Below are positions 49,783 to 58,527 of a stretch of DNA of 64,000 nt, piece by piece. Position numbers and translations under genes: made by a program. How positions within the stretch are numbered: position 1 is the first letter of the stretch; each line of letters starts with the position of its first letter. A model generated the notes under the pieces. It was given only the letters and a program-made list of their open reading frames with translations, did not search any database and was not told where the DNA came from. Origin of the DNA: Paludisphaera soli (GTDB taxonomy: Bacteria > Planctomycetota > Planctomycetia > Isosphaerales > Isosphaeraceae); NCBI RefSeq assembly GCF_011064595.1, contig NZ_JAALJI010000005.1, forward strand, positions 248,001-312,000, written 5' to 3'.

Positions 49783-50376
49783 CTACCGGTCCGCCACCTC
49801 TCCCGCCCCTGGGTTTCCGGCCTTCTTCAGGCGGACGGCGACCGGGGGCAGGACGCCGCCGAGCGGCAGGCGGACGCCGGCCTCGCGACGCAGGTCTTCG
49901 AGCCGCATCGTGCGGGGCTCGCAGCCGACCGCCCGGATGCGGAACCCGTCGCGGGGATGGAAGACGACCTCGGGATCGCCCGCGACGGGGAGCAGGCCGA
50001 AGGCCCCCCGGCGGGGGAGCCTTTGGTAGTCGCCCTGCGTGTAGACCCGGACCCAGCCGTCGTCGCGCGTCCGCGAGGAGGGAGGCCGGAGATCTCCCCC
50101 GAGGGTTTCCAGGCCGTCCAGCCCGTCGGGGAGGACATGAGCCCGGAAGACCTCGGCGTCCGGGATCGGCCTCCCCGCCTCGTCCAGCACCCGGACGTCC
50201 ACGGCGATGAAATTCTTGATTCCGACCGGCACGCGGCCCAGCCTCCGCTCGACCGCGCGGACGTAGAGCCCCAAGGCGATCGCGATCATCGCCAGGGCCG
50301 CCGCCGTCGCCCGCAGGCTGAGCCGGAATCGACGCCATCCCCCCCTCGGTCCCGAATCGCGCTCGACCAGGCCCAT
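49783..50376 (-). CDS. Membrane-anchored protein with carboxypeptidase-regulatory-like domain
   Basis: A 197-residue protein: basic start, one membrane segment (SLRATAAALAMIAIALGLYVRAVERR), then IKNFIAVDVRVLDEAGRPIPDAEVFRAHVL, which is the entry strand of a transthyretin-like regulatory domain, and DDGWVRVYTQGDYQRLPRRGAFGLLPVAGDPEVVFHPRDGFRIRAVG closing it. A final strand LRREAGVRLPLGGVLPPVAVRLKKAG ends the domain. GAGG precedes the ATG at 50376. Extracytoplasmic carbohydrate- or protein-binding is possible. The neighbour to the right (50554) diverges. Confidence 0.65.
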   Translation of the reverse strand: MGLVERDSGPRGGWRRFRLSLRATAAALAMIAIALGLYVRAVERRLGRVPVGIKNFIAVDVRVLDEAGRPIPDAEVFRAHVLPDGLDGLETLGGDLRPPSSRTRDDGWVRVYTQGDYQRLPRRGAFGLLPVAGDPEVVFHPRDGFRIRAVGCEPRTMRLEDLRREAGVRLPLGGVLPPVAVRLKKAGNPGAGEVADR

Positions 50377-50553
50377 GCTCCGCCCTCCTCGCCCCTGCGG
50401 CGTATCGCTCGGCGTCCCGATCCAGCGTATCTCCATGAGTCGATCCGATCCAGAGCGCCGCCCCGTCGCGAATTCCCTGGACTCGGTCGTCCCGGCGGGG
50501 TCCAATCGATGGGGTGACGATGGGCTGACGCACCCCGGTGGAGTGGCCGCAAG

Positions 50554-51213
50554 ATGATTCGTCCGCATCGGTTACTTGGGCTCGGACTTCGGGTTTTGCT
50601 GGCGGCGGCGATCTCGGTCGCGGCTTCGGGATCGGTCTTCGCCGAGCAGTTCGTGCTGTTCGACGAGACGTTCACCTTCACCAAGAAGGACGCGGATGAG
50701 TCCCGGCCGAGCAAGTCGCATTATTATGTGAAGGGGGCGAAGATCAACCCGGACCGGCCGAAGGACTGGACCGCGCCGGTAGATTACCGCAACGGCACGG
50801 TGCACATCCGGGCCGAGGTGATCGAGAAGCCCGAAGGGGGCGCGCCGACAACCTGGACGCTCTGCTACATCCCCAACAAGGGCCGGGGCAACGGCTACGG
50901 CTGCACCGGGACCGGGATCTACACGGAGGCGGGCGTCTATGAGAAGGACGTCGCCATGACCGAGTTCTGGGAGAACGGCTCGATCGTCTGGGAGGAGGGG
51001 ATCAAGCAGATGGACCTCGTCATCAAGGACGACAGCGGCGGCCAGGGCCACGCCCACAAGCGGGCCGACCACGAGAAGTTCTTCCCCACGAAGATGCGGA
51101 TCACCATGATCCAGGTCTCCGCCGGGTCGAACTACGACCCGAGCCTCGTCCCGGGCCTCCCCGAATCGAAGGCCGCCGCGAAGGCTGCGGAAGGCTGCGG
51201 CTCCTGCGAGTGA
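50554..51213 (+). CDS. Exported hypothetical protein
   Basis: A 219-residue exported protein. Signal peptide about 1-31 (LGLGLRVLLAAAISVAASGSVFA), then FVLFDETFTFTKKDADESRPSKSHYYVKGAKINPDRPKDWTAPVDYRNGTVHIRAEVIEKPEG, TTWTLCYIPNKGRGNGYGCTGTGIYTEAGVYEKDV, and DLVIKDDSGGQGHAHKRADHEKFFPTKMRITMIQVSAGSNYDP. The beta-rich pattern with W and Y suggests a sandwich, perhaps a carbohydrate- or polysaccharide-acting protein. The C-terminus EGCGSCE carries two Cys. I remember proteins like this in planctomycetes (often DUF-less) but no role. The SWIM-domain gene follows after 27 bases. Confidence 0.7.
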   Translation: MIRPHRLLGLGLRVLLAAAISVAASGSVFAEQFVLFDETFTFTKKDADESRPSKSHYYVKGAKINPDRPKDWTAPVDYRNGTVHIRAEVIEKPEGGAPTTWTLCYIPNKGRGNGYGCTGTGIYTEAGVYEKDVAMTEFWENGSIVWEEGIKQMDLVIKDDSGGQGHAHKRADHEKFFPTKMRITMIQVSAGSNYDPSLVPGLPESKAAAKAAEGCGSCE

Positions 51214-51240
51214 AGGTCGACGACGACCGGGAGGTCGGCC

Positions 51241-53322
51241 ATGCCGCGAGCGAAGTCCGAGACGCCGGCCGGATCCGCCGAGGCCGCCTGGCGCGCCCTG
51301 AGCTGGGATGACCTGGAAGCCTGGGCCGGCGAGAAGGCCCTCGAACGCGGCAAGAATTATCAGGCCGAGGGCCGCGTCACGGACCTGGCGCTCACCGAGG
51401 AAGGGGGCCTGCTCGCCTCGGTCGAGGGGACGGAGGAGTATGCGACTCACGCCTGGCTGGAGTCGCGCGGCAAGCGGTTCGTCCTGGAGTCGCACTGCTC
51501 CTGCCCGGTCGGCTACGCCTGCAAGCACGCGGTGGCCGTCGTGGTCGAGTACCTCAAGGCCCTCGCCGAGAAGCGCGAAATCCCGACCGCCTTGGAAGAC
51601 GACCCCCGTTGGTACGACCTGGACGTGCCCGAGGACGAGGACGAAGGCTACGACGAGCCCGAGGACCGGCCGCAGAAGTCGGCGAAGGCGACGAAGGAGT
51701 GGGACGAGAAGGTCCGCGACCACCTGCGGAACCTCCCGCAGGCCGAGCTGGCCGAACTCGCCTGGGGCCTCGTCCGCAAGTCCCCGCGCGACTACGAGGC
51801 GATCCGCGAGAAGGTCGCCCTCGCCGAGCTGGACCCGAAGGGCCTGGTCGCCGAGGCCCGGCGCGAGATCCGCGAGACGACCGCCGTCCAGCCCTGGCGG
51901 AACCACTGGGACGGCGGCGGCGAGCTGCCCGACTACCGCCCGACCCGCCGGCTGCTCGAACGCCTGCTGGAACTCGGCCGGGCCGACGACGTGGTGAGCC
52001 TGGGCCGCGACCTGATCCGCAAGGGGTTCGCCCAGGTGGGCCGGGCCGACGACGAGGGGGAGACGATCGACCGCCTCGCCCGCTGCCTCCCCGTCGTCTT
52101 CGAGGCCGTCGCCCGGTCCAGCCTGTCGCCGCCGGAACGCCTGCTGTTTGCCATCGACGCCGAGCTGGCCGACCAAACCGACATGGTCGCCGAGGCGAGC
52201 GAGGCCGTCTTCGAATCCCCGCTCACGCCCGAGGACTGGTCGGCCGCCGCCGACGCGCTCCTGAAGCGCATCAAGGGTCGGACCGTCGCCGGGACGGACG
52301 ACTTCTCCGATCGCTGGAACCGCGACCAGCTCACCGGCTGGATCGCGCGGGCGCTCGAGGAGGCCGGCCGCCGCGACGAGCTGGCGGCCCTCTACGAGGC
52401 CGAGGCCCGACTCACCGGGAGTTACGAGCGGCTCGTCGCGTTCCTCGCCGACGAGGGCCGGCTCGACGACGCCGAGCGCCGGGCGACCGAGGGGATCGCC
52501 GCCGTGATCGCCGCGGCGCCCGGCACGGCGTCGCACCTGGCGGTCTGGCTCCGCGACCTGGCCGCGCGCCGAGGACGCTGGGACGTCGTCGCCGCGCACG
52601 CCGCGCGGACCTTCTTCGACCATCCCGGCGTCGTCCCCTACGACGACCTGATCGAGGCCGCCGCGAAGGCCGGCGTCGCGGAGCCCGTCCGCGCCTGGGC
52701 CCGACGGTTCCTCGAGACGGGCGAGCGGCCCTACCGTGTCGTCGTGCCGAAGGCCGCCGCGAAAGCCTCGCGCTCCCGGGCGAAGGCTGCGCCGAAGTCC
52801 TCCAGGCCGGCCGAAGAAGCCCCCTCGACCCCGAGCGTGAAGGTCGACCCGACGTGGCCGCTCCCGGTGCCCGAGGTGCTCATTCCCCTGCTGGCCCAGC
52901 CCCGGGGGTTCGGGTCGACCGGGCCGCGTTGGAGCGTCCTGATCGACCTGGCCCTGGCCGCCGGAGAGCCCGCCGAGGTCCTGAGGTGGTACGACCGGAT
53001 GCGGGCTGCGGAGGAGGGGACGCCCTATCCGTCCGACTCCCCGCGCCTCGCCGACCGCGTGGCCGAGGCCGTCGCCGCGACCCACCCCGATCGCGCGCTG
53101 GCGATCTACCGCGACCGTCTCGACGCGCAACTCCCCCACACCGACCCCTCGGCCTACGCGGCCTGCGCCGACTATCTCGACCGCATGGGCCCGATCTACC
53201 GCGCCCAGGGCCGGATGCCCGAATGGTCGGCCCTCGTCGCCTCCATCCGCGAGAAGTACCGCAACCGCCCCCGCTTCATGGAGCAGCTCGACCGCACCCT
53301 CGGCCGCGCGCCGGCGAAGTGA
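51241..53322 (+). CDS. SWIM zinc-finger protein with long helical repeat region
   Basis: A 693-residue cytoplasmic protein. The zinc-binding SWIM motif CxCx(n)CxH is clear: Cys86, Cys88, Cys94 and His96 in SHCSCPVGYACKHAVAVVVEYLKAL. After an acidic linker (DVPEDEDEGYDEPEDRPQ), about 500 residues of helical repeats follow, with motifs such as LLERLLELGRADDVVSLGRDLIRKGF and AIDAELADQTDMVAEASEAVFES, resembling TPR/SEL1-type stacking. Such proteins are common in bacteria, often near SNF2 helicases, which are absent here. The SWIM may bind DNA or protein. It starts with GGTCGGCC before the ATG (weak site). Confidence 0.88.
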   Translation: MPRAKSETPAGSAEAAWRALSWDDLEAWAGEKALERGKNYQAEGRVTDLALTEEGGLLASVEGTEEYATHAWLESRGKRFVLESHCSCPVGYACKHAVAVVVEYLKALAEKREIPTALEDDPRWYDLDVPEDEDEGYDEPEDRPQKSAKATKEWDEKVRDHLRNLPQAELAELAWGLVRKSPRDYEAIREKVALAELDPKGLVAEARREIRETTAVQPWRNHWDGGGELPDYRPTRRLLERLLELGRADDVVSLGRDLIRKGFAQVGRADDEGETIDRLARCLPVVFEAVARSSLSPPERLLFAIDAELADQTDMVAEASEAVFESPLTPEDWSAAADALLKRIKGRTVAGTDDFSDRWNRDQLTGWIARALEEAGRRDELAALYEAEARLTGSYERLVAFLADEGRLDDAERRATEGIAAVIAAAPGTASHLAVWLRDLAARRGRWDVVAAHAARTFFDHPGVVPYDDLIEAAAKAGVAEPVRAWARRFLETGERPYRVVVPKAAAKASRSRAKAAPKSSRPAEEAPSTPSVKVDPTWPLPVPEVLIPLLAQPRGFGSTGPRWSVLIDLALAAGEPAEVLRWYDRMRAAEEGTPYPSDSPRLADRVAEAVAATHPDRALAIYRDRLDAQLPHTDPSAYAACADYLDRMGPIYRAQGRMPEWSALVASIREKYRNRPRFMEQLDRTLGRAPAK

Positions 53323-53334
53323 GGGGATCGCTGT

Positions 53335-53886
53335 TCAGGCGTTGTCGGATCGGAGCCATCCGCGCTTCTCCAGGATTCGCACGTTCGGCGAGTCGCGAAG
53401 GGTCGCCAGGTAGGCGGCCAACCTGGGGAGGACGTCGTCGGCCGGGTCTCCCAGGAACGCGGGGATGTAGACCGCGTTGCCGTATTGCCGGGCGACCTTA
53501 CTGGGCGTGTCGTCGACGATCAGGGTTCGTTCCAGGGCGAATCCTCGACGTCGGATCTTCTTCAAGTCCTTGAGATAGACGTCCTCGAACGTTTCCGGGT
53601 CGAAGCGACGCGAGCAGCGGCTTCGCCCCCAGACGAATGCCGGGGCCGTCCCCTCGGGCAGGATCCGCGCGACTACGGCCTCGACATAGGCGTCGGTCGC
53701 GGTCGACCAGAACGCCAGCGTCGACCAACGGGCGCCGCTTTTCAGGAAGGCGTCCAGGTGCGGACGCCTCTTCACCGCATACGGCCCGACCTGGAAGTCC
53801 GGACCGCACGCCGAGGCGTCCTCGACGGCGTGAATCAGCGTATCGTCCAGGTCCAGGATCAGCAGCATCGGCGCGTCGCTCGTCAT
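53335..53886 (-). CDS. FCP1/NIF-type HAD phosphatase
   Basis: A 183-residue protein. The N-terminal LLILDLDDTLIHAVED has the HAD signature D-x-D-x-T with Asp12 and Asp14. The rest, VKRRPHLDAFLKSGARWSTLAFWSTATDAYVEAVV and RFDPETFEDVYLKDLKKIRRRGFALERTLIVDDTPSKVARQYGNAVYI, has the K-R-R-P-x-x-x-x-F-L and L-x-x-x-L-I-V-D-D-x-P patterns of the FCP1/SCP family, which dephosphorylates Ser in proteins. A bacterial member of this kind could act on a protein substrate. The ATG at 53886 follows GAGGCG; a start at 53910 would add 8 residues. Convergent with the SWIM gene, with only 12 bases between the stops. Confidence 0.85.
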   Translation of the reverse strand: MTSDAPMLLILDLDDTLIHAVEDASACGPDFQVGPYAVKRRPHLDAFLKSGARWSTLAFWSTATDAYVEAVVARILPEGTAPAFVWGRSRCSRRFDPETFEDVYLKDLKKIRRRGFALERTLIVDDTPSKVARQYGNAVYIPAFLGDPADDVLPRLAAYLATLRDSPNVRILEKRGWLRSDNA

Positions 53887-54198
53887 GGGTCGCCTCATCG
53901 GCCGGCCCATCGGACACCAGCCTTCCCGACACGGTTCGTCAGCGCCGGAGGATTGCGATCGCCCCGAGGATGCGACGGGCCCCCTCTTCGCCAGCCCCTG
54001 TGCGGAGTCCTTGATCGGGGAACCATGCGAGTTTCGGGCTGGTTCGGCGGGGCGTCATGCGCTGTTCTCTGGATACGCATCGAATGACGCCGGGAACCGT
54101 CGGGAGGGGTGTTGAAGGAAATGGGATGACCGACTTCGAAACGCTGCGCACGCATCGATCGACGTTCGCGTCCGAAGGGAACCCTCTCGGAACGGCCG
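53887..54198. other. Spacer without a supported gene
   Basis: A 312-base stretch between two reverse-strand genes. I see no repeat of the window's families, no strong hairpin and no promoter hexamers that stand out. Its short forward frames are not protein-like. Confidence 0.4.
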
Positions 54199-54876
54199 TC
54201 AATAGCCTTCGGGATTCTCGGCGGTGGCCGTGCGGGCCGACAGCAGGGTCTCCAGGCTGCGAAACTGCTGAACGCGATAGCGATCATCGAGCAGGTCGCG
54301 GATCCGCTCGAAGGCCTCCTGATCGAGAGGCCCCACGTAGACCAGGGCCCGGGGCGAGCGGCCGCCCTTTCGCTTGATGGTGAGGGCCGCAAGCTGGGCG
54401 CCACCCGGCTGTCCGCCGAAGATTTCGGCGATGAACGAACGCGATCCGGCCTGGCTGACGACCCGGGAGAGCTCAAGGGGGCCCGGCCAGTCCGAGAGGG
54501 GGGCGCTCTCTCGGGCGACGCCGGCGCGTTCCCCGTCGTAGGAGGACTCTCGGATCAACTTCCCGTCGCGGCACTCGAACTGCCAGGCGTCCCCCGTCTC
54601 CTCTCCGCGGCCCCGCGCCCGGAAAAGCACGCCCGGGAAGCCGGAGGAAACGAAGGTTACGAGTCCGATCGCCCACTCCTCTTCCACGACCTTGATGTCG
54701 GCTCCCCTGCCGACGAAAGCCTCGCGGAACTCGTCCATCCAACCGTCCGCATCGTAAGTCCCTTCACTTCGAAGGTAGTCCTCCACGCGCGCGAGTACCG
54801 CATCCTGCGAGGTTTTGATTCGCGGGCCGAATCCCTTACAGCCCCACGTCACCCGAAACCGGACGAAGTAGCTCAT
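54199..54876 (-). CDS. Hypothetical cytoplasmic protein
   Basis: A 225-residue acidic protein with no signal. It opens MSYFVRFRVTWGCKGFGPRIKTSQDAVLARVEDYLRSEGTYDADGWMDEFREAF, then strands (IKVVEEEWAIGLVTFVSSGFPGVLFRARGRGEETGDAWQFECRDGKLIRESSYDG) and a second half FIAEIFGGQPGGAQLAALTIKRKGGRSPRALVYVGPLDQEAFERIRDLLDD. It has alternating strands and helices, like an alpha/beta fold, but no known motif. The start is the ATG at 54876; no strong ribosome site is seen. No functional clue from neighbours. Confidence 0.6.
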   Translation of the reverse strand: MSYFVRFRVTWGCKGFGPRIKTSQDAVLARVEDYLRSEGTYDADGWMDEFREAFVGRGADIKVVEEEWAIGLVTFVSSGFPGVLFRARGRGEETGDAWQFECRDGKLIRESSYDGERAGVARESAPLSDWPGPLELSRVVSQAGSRSFIAEIFGGQPGGAQLAALTIKRKGGRSPRALVYVGPLDQEAFERIRDLLDDRYRVQQFRSLETLLSARTATAENPEGY

Positions 54877-55123
54877 CGGCGACGGCCCTTTCCATCCATC
54901 CCGCGAACGGGGACGACTCGGCCCGTCCCGCTGGCCGCGCGGCCGGGAGCCCTCGGGCGTTCAGCCTTCCCACCTCGACGCATCGGGGAAGAAATGCCGG
55001 CAGGATCGATCGGCTGCCGCACGGCGCCGGCGGAGGAGGCCGGCGGCGTCGTGATCATCTCGAGGTCGTACCCGCGAAACGGGCCGGGAATCCGGAGTCC
55101 GTCGGATCCCCGGCGAGGCCGCT

Positions 55124-55789
55124 TCAGCGCTTCTTGAGCGTGACGCCCAGCCCGGCTCCGTCCATCAGCAGGAACGAGGTGTCCAGGTCGGGGTTGGTGG
55201 TGACGGCCTCGACGTACCTGGGATTGGGGGCGGGCGTGTGCATGTTGTGGGCGAGGATCAGGCCGCCGGGACGGACGAGGGGGAGCAGCTCGCGGAGGTA
55301 GGCGTCGTAGCCGGGCTTCTCGGCGTCGATGAACAGGACGTCGATGGGCTCGGTGTTCTTCGGGGCGGTCTCGTGGGCGTCGCCCAGGGTGACGACGATC
55401 AGGTCCTCGACGCCCGCCCGCTTGAAGTTGGCCTTGGCGACCTCCACCCGGCCGGGGTCGATGTCGTACGTGTAGAGCTTGCCGCCGGTCTTGCGCAGGG
55501 CGAGCGAGAAGTACAGGCCAGACTCGCCGGTGGAAGTCCCCAGCTCGACGACCCGCTTGGCGTTCACGGCCTCGACGAGCTGCCGCATCAGCCGGCCGTC
55601 GGCGTCGGAGACGTTGGCGTAACGCTGGCCTTTGCGGGCCTCGGCGATCGCCTCCAGGATCCGCTTCTCGCCGTCGTCCTTCGGCAGGGCGGGCTTCGGC
55701 TCGGCCGTCTGCGCGGCGCTCATCGCGGGCGTCCCCAGCAGCAGGGCCCCGGCCAGGCAGGCCAGGGCGGTCTTGTGGATGGTCGTCAT
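55124..55789 (-). CDS. SAM-dependent O-methyltransferase with a signal peptide
   Basis: A 221-residue protein with the class I methyltransferase pattern of the caffeoyl-CoA/catechol type O-methyltransferases: AKRVVELGTSTGESGLYFSLAL (motif I, SAM-binding, about 78-98), LYTYDIDPGRVEVAKANFKRAG (acidic ribose-binding residue), and IDVLFIDAEKPGYDAYLRELLPLVRPGGLILAHNM, which carries the D-x-E/K metal-side pattern. It begins with MTTIHKTALACLAGALLLGTPAMSAAQ, a good signal peptide with an SAAQ cleavage site, which is odd because SAM is normally confined to the cytoplasm. It may be an exported protein that has lost catalysis, or it may receive SAM. The start at 55789 has GAGAGG-like sequence before it. 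Confidence 0.8.
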   Translation of the reverse strand: MTTIHKTALACLAGALLLGTPAMSAAQTAEPKPALPKDDGEKRILEAIAEARKGQRYANVSDADGRLMRQLVEAVNAKRVVELGTSTGESGLYFSLALRKTGGKLYTYDIDPGRVEVAKANFKRAGVEDLIVVTLGDAHETAPKNTEPIDVLFIDAEKPGYDAYLRELLPLVRPGGLILAHNMHTPAPNPRYVEAVTTNPDLDTSFLLMDGAGLGVTLKKR

Positions 55790-55937
55790 GAGAGGTCTCC
55801 ATCGTGACGAGTGGTCCCGGGAGCGGTCGCTCGCCGTCCGCTCGCCCGGGCGACGGACCCCCGTCGAAGCCCGCCGCCGTCCCGAGTATGCGCCGATCCC
55901 CGCGCCGAAGCCAGGACGCGATCGGGCCGGGCCTCGT

Positions 55938-56552
55938 TCAACGCTTCTCGAAGCGATGCCAGTACGATCGGATGGCCTTGCGTGCGTCTCGGCCGTCGGG
56001 CTCGCCGGAGTACTTGTCGAAGAACGCCAGGAAGTCGTGGACCGCCTCGGACTGGGCGAGGTCGAGCGACGCGAACCGTTCCGATGTCATCAGCGGGTCC
56101 GAAGGCCAGTCCGTGCGGAGCGTCAGGGTCCAGATCGTTGAGGCCACGGTGGTGGTCTTCGCCGTACGCCAGTTCCGGAGCGACCAGCACAGGAAGGCGG
56201 GGAGGTAGAACCGCCAGCCCTCGAGGTCGAAGAACGTGAGCGTGGAGGCCCCTTGCTCCAGCTTCCAGTCCGGGACCTCGGTCCAGTCGGATTCCGGGTC
56301 CTTCGCGCCCTCCGCAGCCCACCTCGCGTCCCGGCCGAAGATGCCTTCGAGATGGGCCTGGTGGATGGTCTCGCCCTCGCCGCGACTGACCCCGGCGAAC
56401 GCCTCGCGGATCCGGCGGATCAGCTCGGCGACGTCGCGGAGTTCCTCGTCGGTCTGCGTCGCCGGGTACACGGCCCCGCCGTAGTTCCGGTTGCACTCGG
56501 GGCAGTATTCCCAGTCGTACTCCCACGGGACGCCGCAATGACGACATTGCAT
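55938..56552 (-). CDS. Zinc-ribbon protein, DUF6714-like
   Basis: A 204-residue cytoplasmic protein. An N-terminal zinc ribbon, CxxC...CxxC in MQCRHCGVPWEYDWEYCPECNRN (Cys3, 6, 18, 21), is followed by a domain with ELRDVAELIRRIREAFAGVSRGEG, TLTFFDLEGWRFYLPAFLCWSLRNW and DLAQSEAVHDFLAFFDKYSG. This second part matches what I know as DUF6714 (F-Y-L-P-A-F-L and the L-x-x-x-Q-x-x-x-V-x-x-F-L ending), a family with no known function. It ends well; the start is fixed by the zinc ribbon. It lies between the exported methyltransferase and the GNAT-like operon, all on the reverse strand. Confidence 0.75.
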   Translation of the reverse strand: MQCRHCGVPWEYDWEYCPECNRNYGGAVYPATQTDEELRDVAELIRRIREAFAGVSRGEGETIHQAHLEGIFGRDARWAAEGAKDPESDWTEVPDWKLEQGASTLTFFDLEGWRFYLPAFLCWSLRNWRTAKTTTVASTIWTLTLRTDWPSDPLMTSERFASLDLAQSEAVHDFLAFFDKYSGEPDGRDARKAIRSYWHRFEKR

Positions 56553-56576
56553 TTCGGGCTCTCCGCCGAGGTGCGA

Positions 56577-57617
56577 TCAGGTGTAGCCGTAATCCGCCTC
56601 GATGGGCGTGAGGTAGAACGGCGCGTGAGGCAGGAGTTCGCGACGGTCGCGGAGGCTGAGTTCCAGCGGATGCCGCATCACGAAGCCGGCGCGGCGGAGG
56701 GCCTCGGCGGTCCACGGCGGGGCGGCGAAGACGCGGGCGACGTCGGCCCCGCGGCGGGCCAGCTCGGCGGAGAGGAGGAGCAGGGCGGCGTGCCAGGCGT
56801 CGGGGTCGTCGTCGTCCATCAAGAGGTCGACGACGCGGCCGAGCGCGGTCCGGCCCGCGTCCTGCGGGAGGACGTTGAGCACGGCGAAGCCGCGCACCCC
56901 GCCGCCCGATTCGCGGAGGAGGAAGCCGGAGGGGGGGCGTCGGGGATAGCGCAGGGCGAGGTCCAGCCGGCCCGGCGTGCGGGCCGTGACGACGGCGAAG
57001 CGGGAGGCCCCCCGGACGACCTCGGCGACCTCCGGCCCGAACGTCGAGACCGGCTCCAGTTGCAGGCGAAGGCCTGCGGGACGGGGGCGATGGACGAGGC
57101 TTCGGGCCACGTCCCGCAGCGCCCGCGCGGCCGATTTCGGTGCGAGGCCGCCGGCGCGGAGGCGTCGCAGCGGGCTCAGGAGCCGATCGAACACGAGGAC
57201 CGGGGGCATGGGCTCATACCCCCCGCGCTTGATGACGGCGCGGCCGGCGTCGCTGCCCCCCAGGCCGAACTGCACGGGCGCCGCCTCGTGCGCCCGTCGC
57301 ATCAGGCTGGCGCCGACCGAGCGGTGCTCGCGCGAGCCCAGCCAGTCGATCATGTGCAACGCCGGGATCGGCTCCGCGAGGCCCGGGGCCGCGAAGGCGG
57401 TCGGACAGAGCCCGACGTGGCCGACGATCGCGCCCGACTCGTCGATCGCCACGAAGCTGCGCGGCCCCGGAGCGTCGTCGCGGGCGTCGAGGAACTTCCA
57501 GCGCAGGACGTCCACGGCCGCGAACTCGGCGTCGGCCGGGGTGTGGAACCCGGCCGTCAGGAACCGCGAGAGGGCCGGAAGGTCGGCCTCGGCCAGGGGG
57601 CGGATGCTCACGCTCAT
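56577..57617 (-). CDS. GNAT-like acyltransferase, two-domain type
   Basis: A 346-residue cytoplasmic protein. It starts SVSIRPLAEADLPALSRFLTAGFHTPADAEFAAVDVLRWKFLDAR, then a GNAT-like core SFVAIDESGAIVGHVGLCPTAF, MIDWLGSREHRSVGASLMRRAHEAAPVQFGLGGSDAGRAVIKRGGY, with the pyrophosphate-binding turn replaced by R-S-V-G-A-S-L. The C-terminal half repeats a similar fold (SGFLLRESGGGVRGFAVLNVLPQDAG). It resembles acyl-CoA N-acyltransferase proteins found in polysaccharide clusters; the group transferred is unknown. The start (ATG 57617) overlaps the stop of the upstream gene by four bases (ATGA), so the two are translationally coupled. Confidence 0.7.
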   Translation of the reverse strand: MSVSIRPLAEADLPALSRFLTAGFHTPADAEFAAVDVLRWKFLDARDDAPGPRSFVAIDESGAIVGHVGLCPTAFAAPGLAEPIPALHMIDWLGSREHRSVGASLMRRAHEAAPVQFGLGGSDAGRAVIKRGGYEPMPPVLVFDRLLSPLRRLRAGGLAPKSAARALRDVARSLVHRPRPAGLRLQLEPVSTFGPEVAEVVRGASRFAVVTARTPGRLDLALRYPRRPPSGFLLRESGGGVRGFAVLNVLPQDAGRTALGRVVDLLMDDDDPDAWHAALLLLSAELARRGADVARVFAAPPWTAEALRRAGFVMRHPLELSLRDRRELLPHAPFYLTPIEADYGYT

Positions 57618-58372
57618 GCCGGACCCTGAAGGGTTGATAAGCCCCCCTGGTCGGTTCCATCGGGGAGTTCGGCGGATTGGATCAGGCTGGCGAGCCGGTC
57701 GAGCGGGACGCGGAGGCTCGCCCGCGTCGGCCGTTCGTCCCGCGCGACGTGATCCAGCAGCTCCGCCATCGCGGCGTCGATCGCCCCCATGACGGCATCT
57801 CCCTCGACGAGCCGGTCGATGGCGGCGTATACCTTCTCGGTCGGCTCGTCCGATGGGTGACGGAGGACGTGCCCATTCCACAAGCGTCTGCGTAAGTGTT
57901 CCACGACCAGTTCCGTCGCCTTGGCGGCATCCGACGCCGAGTCGGCCTGGGCGGACCGGATGGCCAGGTCGACCACGCCGACGGCGTCGAGCGCCTCCCA
58001 GTAATGCCGGTAGGATGCGTCGGCGACCCGGCAGGGGACGTCGTCGGCGGCGGGCAAGGCGGCGACTGCGGACTCGCAGCGGTTCGCCAGGTCGTCGATC
58101 TCCCGCATCGACGCCTCGCTGTCGTTGAGCGAGAGCCAGAAGCGATCGATGATCGGTCGAAGCGCGTCCGGCTCATTCCTTTCGTCCTGGAATCGCCGAT
58201 AGCCCGGGTGCAGGAGGTCGCAGCAGGCCGCTGCGACGGCGAGCCGGCCGCTCGTCGGCATCCGTGCGATGCGGTCTCGGACCTCGCGGAGGTGCGGCGA
58301 GAGGGCGAAGATCAGGTCGGGGCCGAGTCGCAGCATCTCGTCGGGGTCCCGCAACAGCTCGTCGGCGTTCAT
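57614..58372 (-). CDS. Hypothetical helical protein coupled to GNAT-like gene
   Basis: A 252-residue soluble protein that is nearly all helical. It opens MNADELLRDPDEMLRLGPDLIFALSPHLREVRDRIARMPTSGRLAVAAACCDLLHPGYRRFQDERNEPDALRPIIDRFWL and ends RASLRVPLDRLASLIQSAEL. The start resembles DUF416-type proteins (L-x-x-L-P-x-x-x-x-x-x-x-A-x-x-C-x-x-L-x-P-x-Y-x-x-F), a guess rather than an assignment. The ATG at 58372 opens the conserved helices. Four-base overlap with the GNAT-like gene downstream shows an operon. No functional clue. Confidence 0.65.
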   Translation of the reverse strand: MNADELLRDPDEMLRLGPDLIFALSPHLREVRDRIARMPTSGRLAVAAACCDLLHPGYRRFQDERNEPDALRPIIDRFWLSLNDSEASMREIDDLANRCESAVAALPAADDVPCRVADASYRHYWEALDAVGVVDLAIRSAQADSASDAAKATELVVEHLRRRLWNGHVLRHPSDEPTEKVYAAIDRLVEGDAVMGAIDAAMAELLDHVARDERPTRASLRVPLDRLASLIQSAELPDGTDQGGLSTLQGPA

Positions 58373-58467
58373 CGTCTGGGACTCCGGCTCAGAAGGATAT
58401 CCGATGGCCGGGGCGTCGAGGGCTGGAGGTTGCGGGAGCGACGAACGGCCCTCGTGTTCGGCTTCCC

Positions 58468-58513
58468 GCTCATCCGGCTCTGCGGGCCGCCTTCCCCCGC
58501 GAGGGGGAAGGGG
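58468..58513 (-). repeat. Dispersed hairpin repeat, copy I
   Basis: CTCATCCGGCTCTGCGGGCC followed by CCTTCCCCC-GCGA-GGGGGAAGG. It stands 15 bases beyond the stop of the GH5-like gene, in inverse orientation, and so could end that transcript. Confidence 0.7.
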
Positions 58514-58527
58514 TCGTCTTCACCCGC

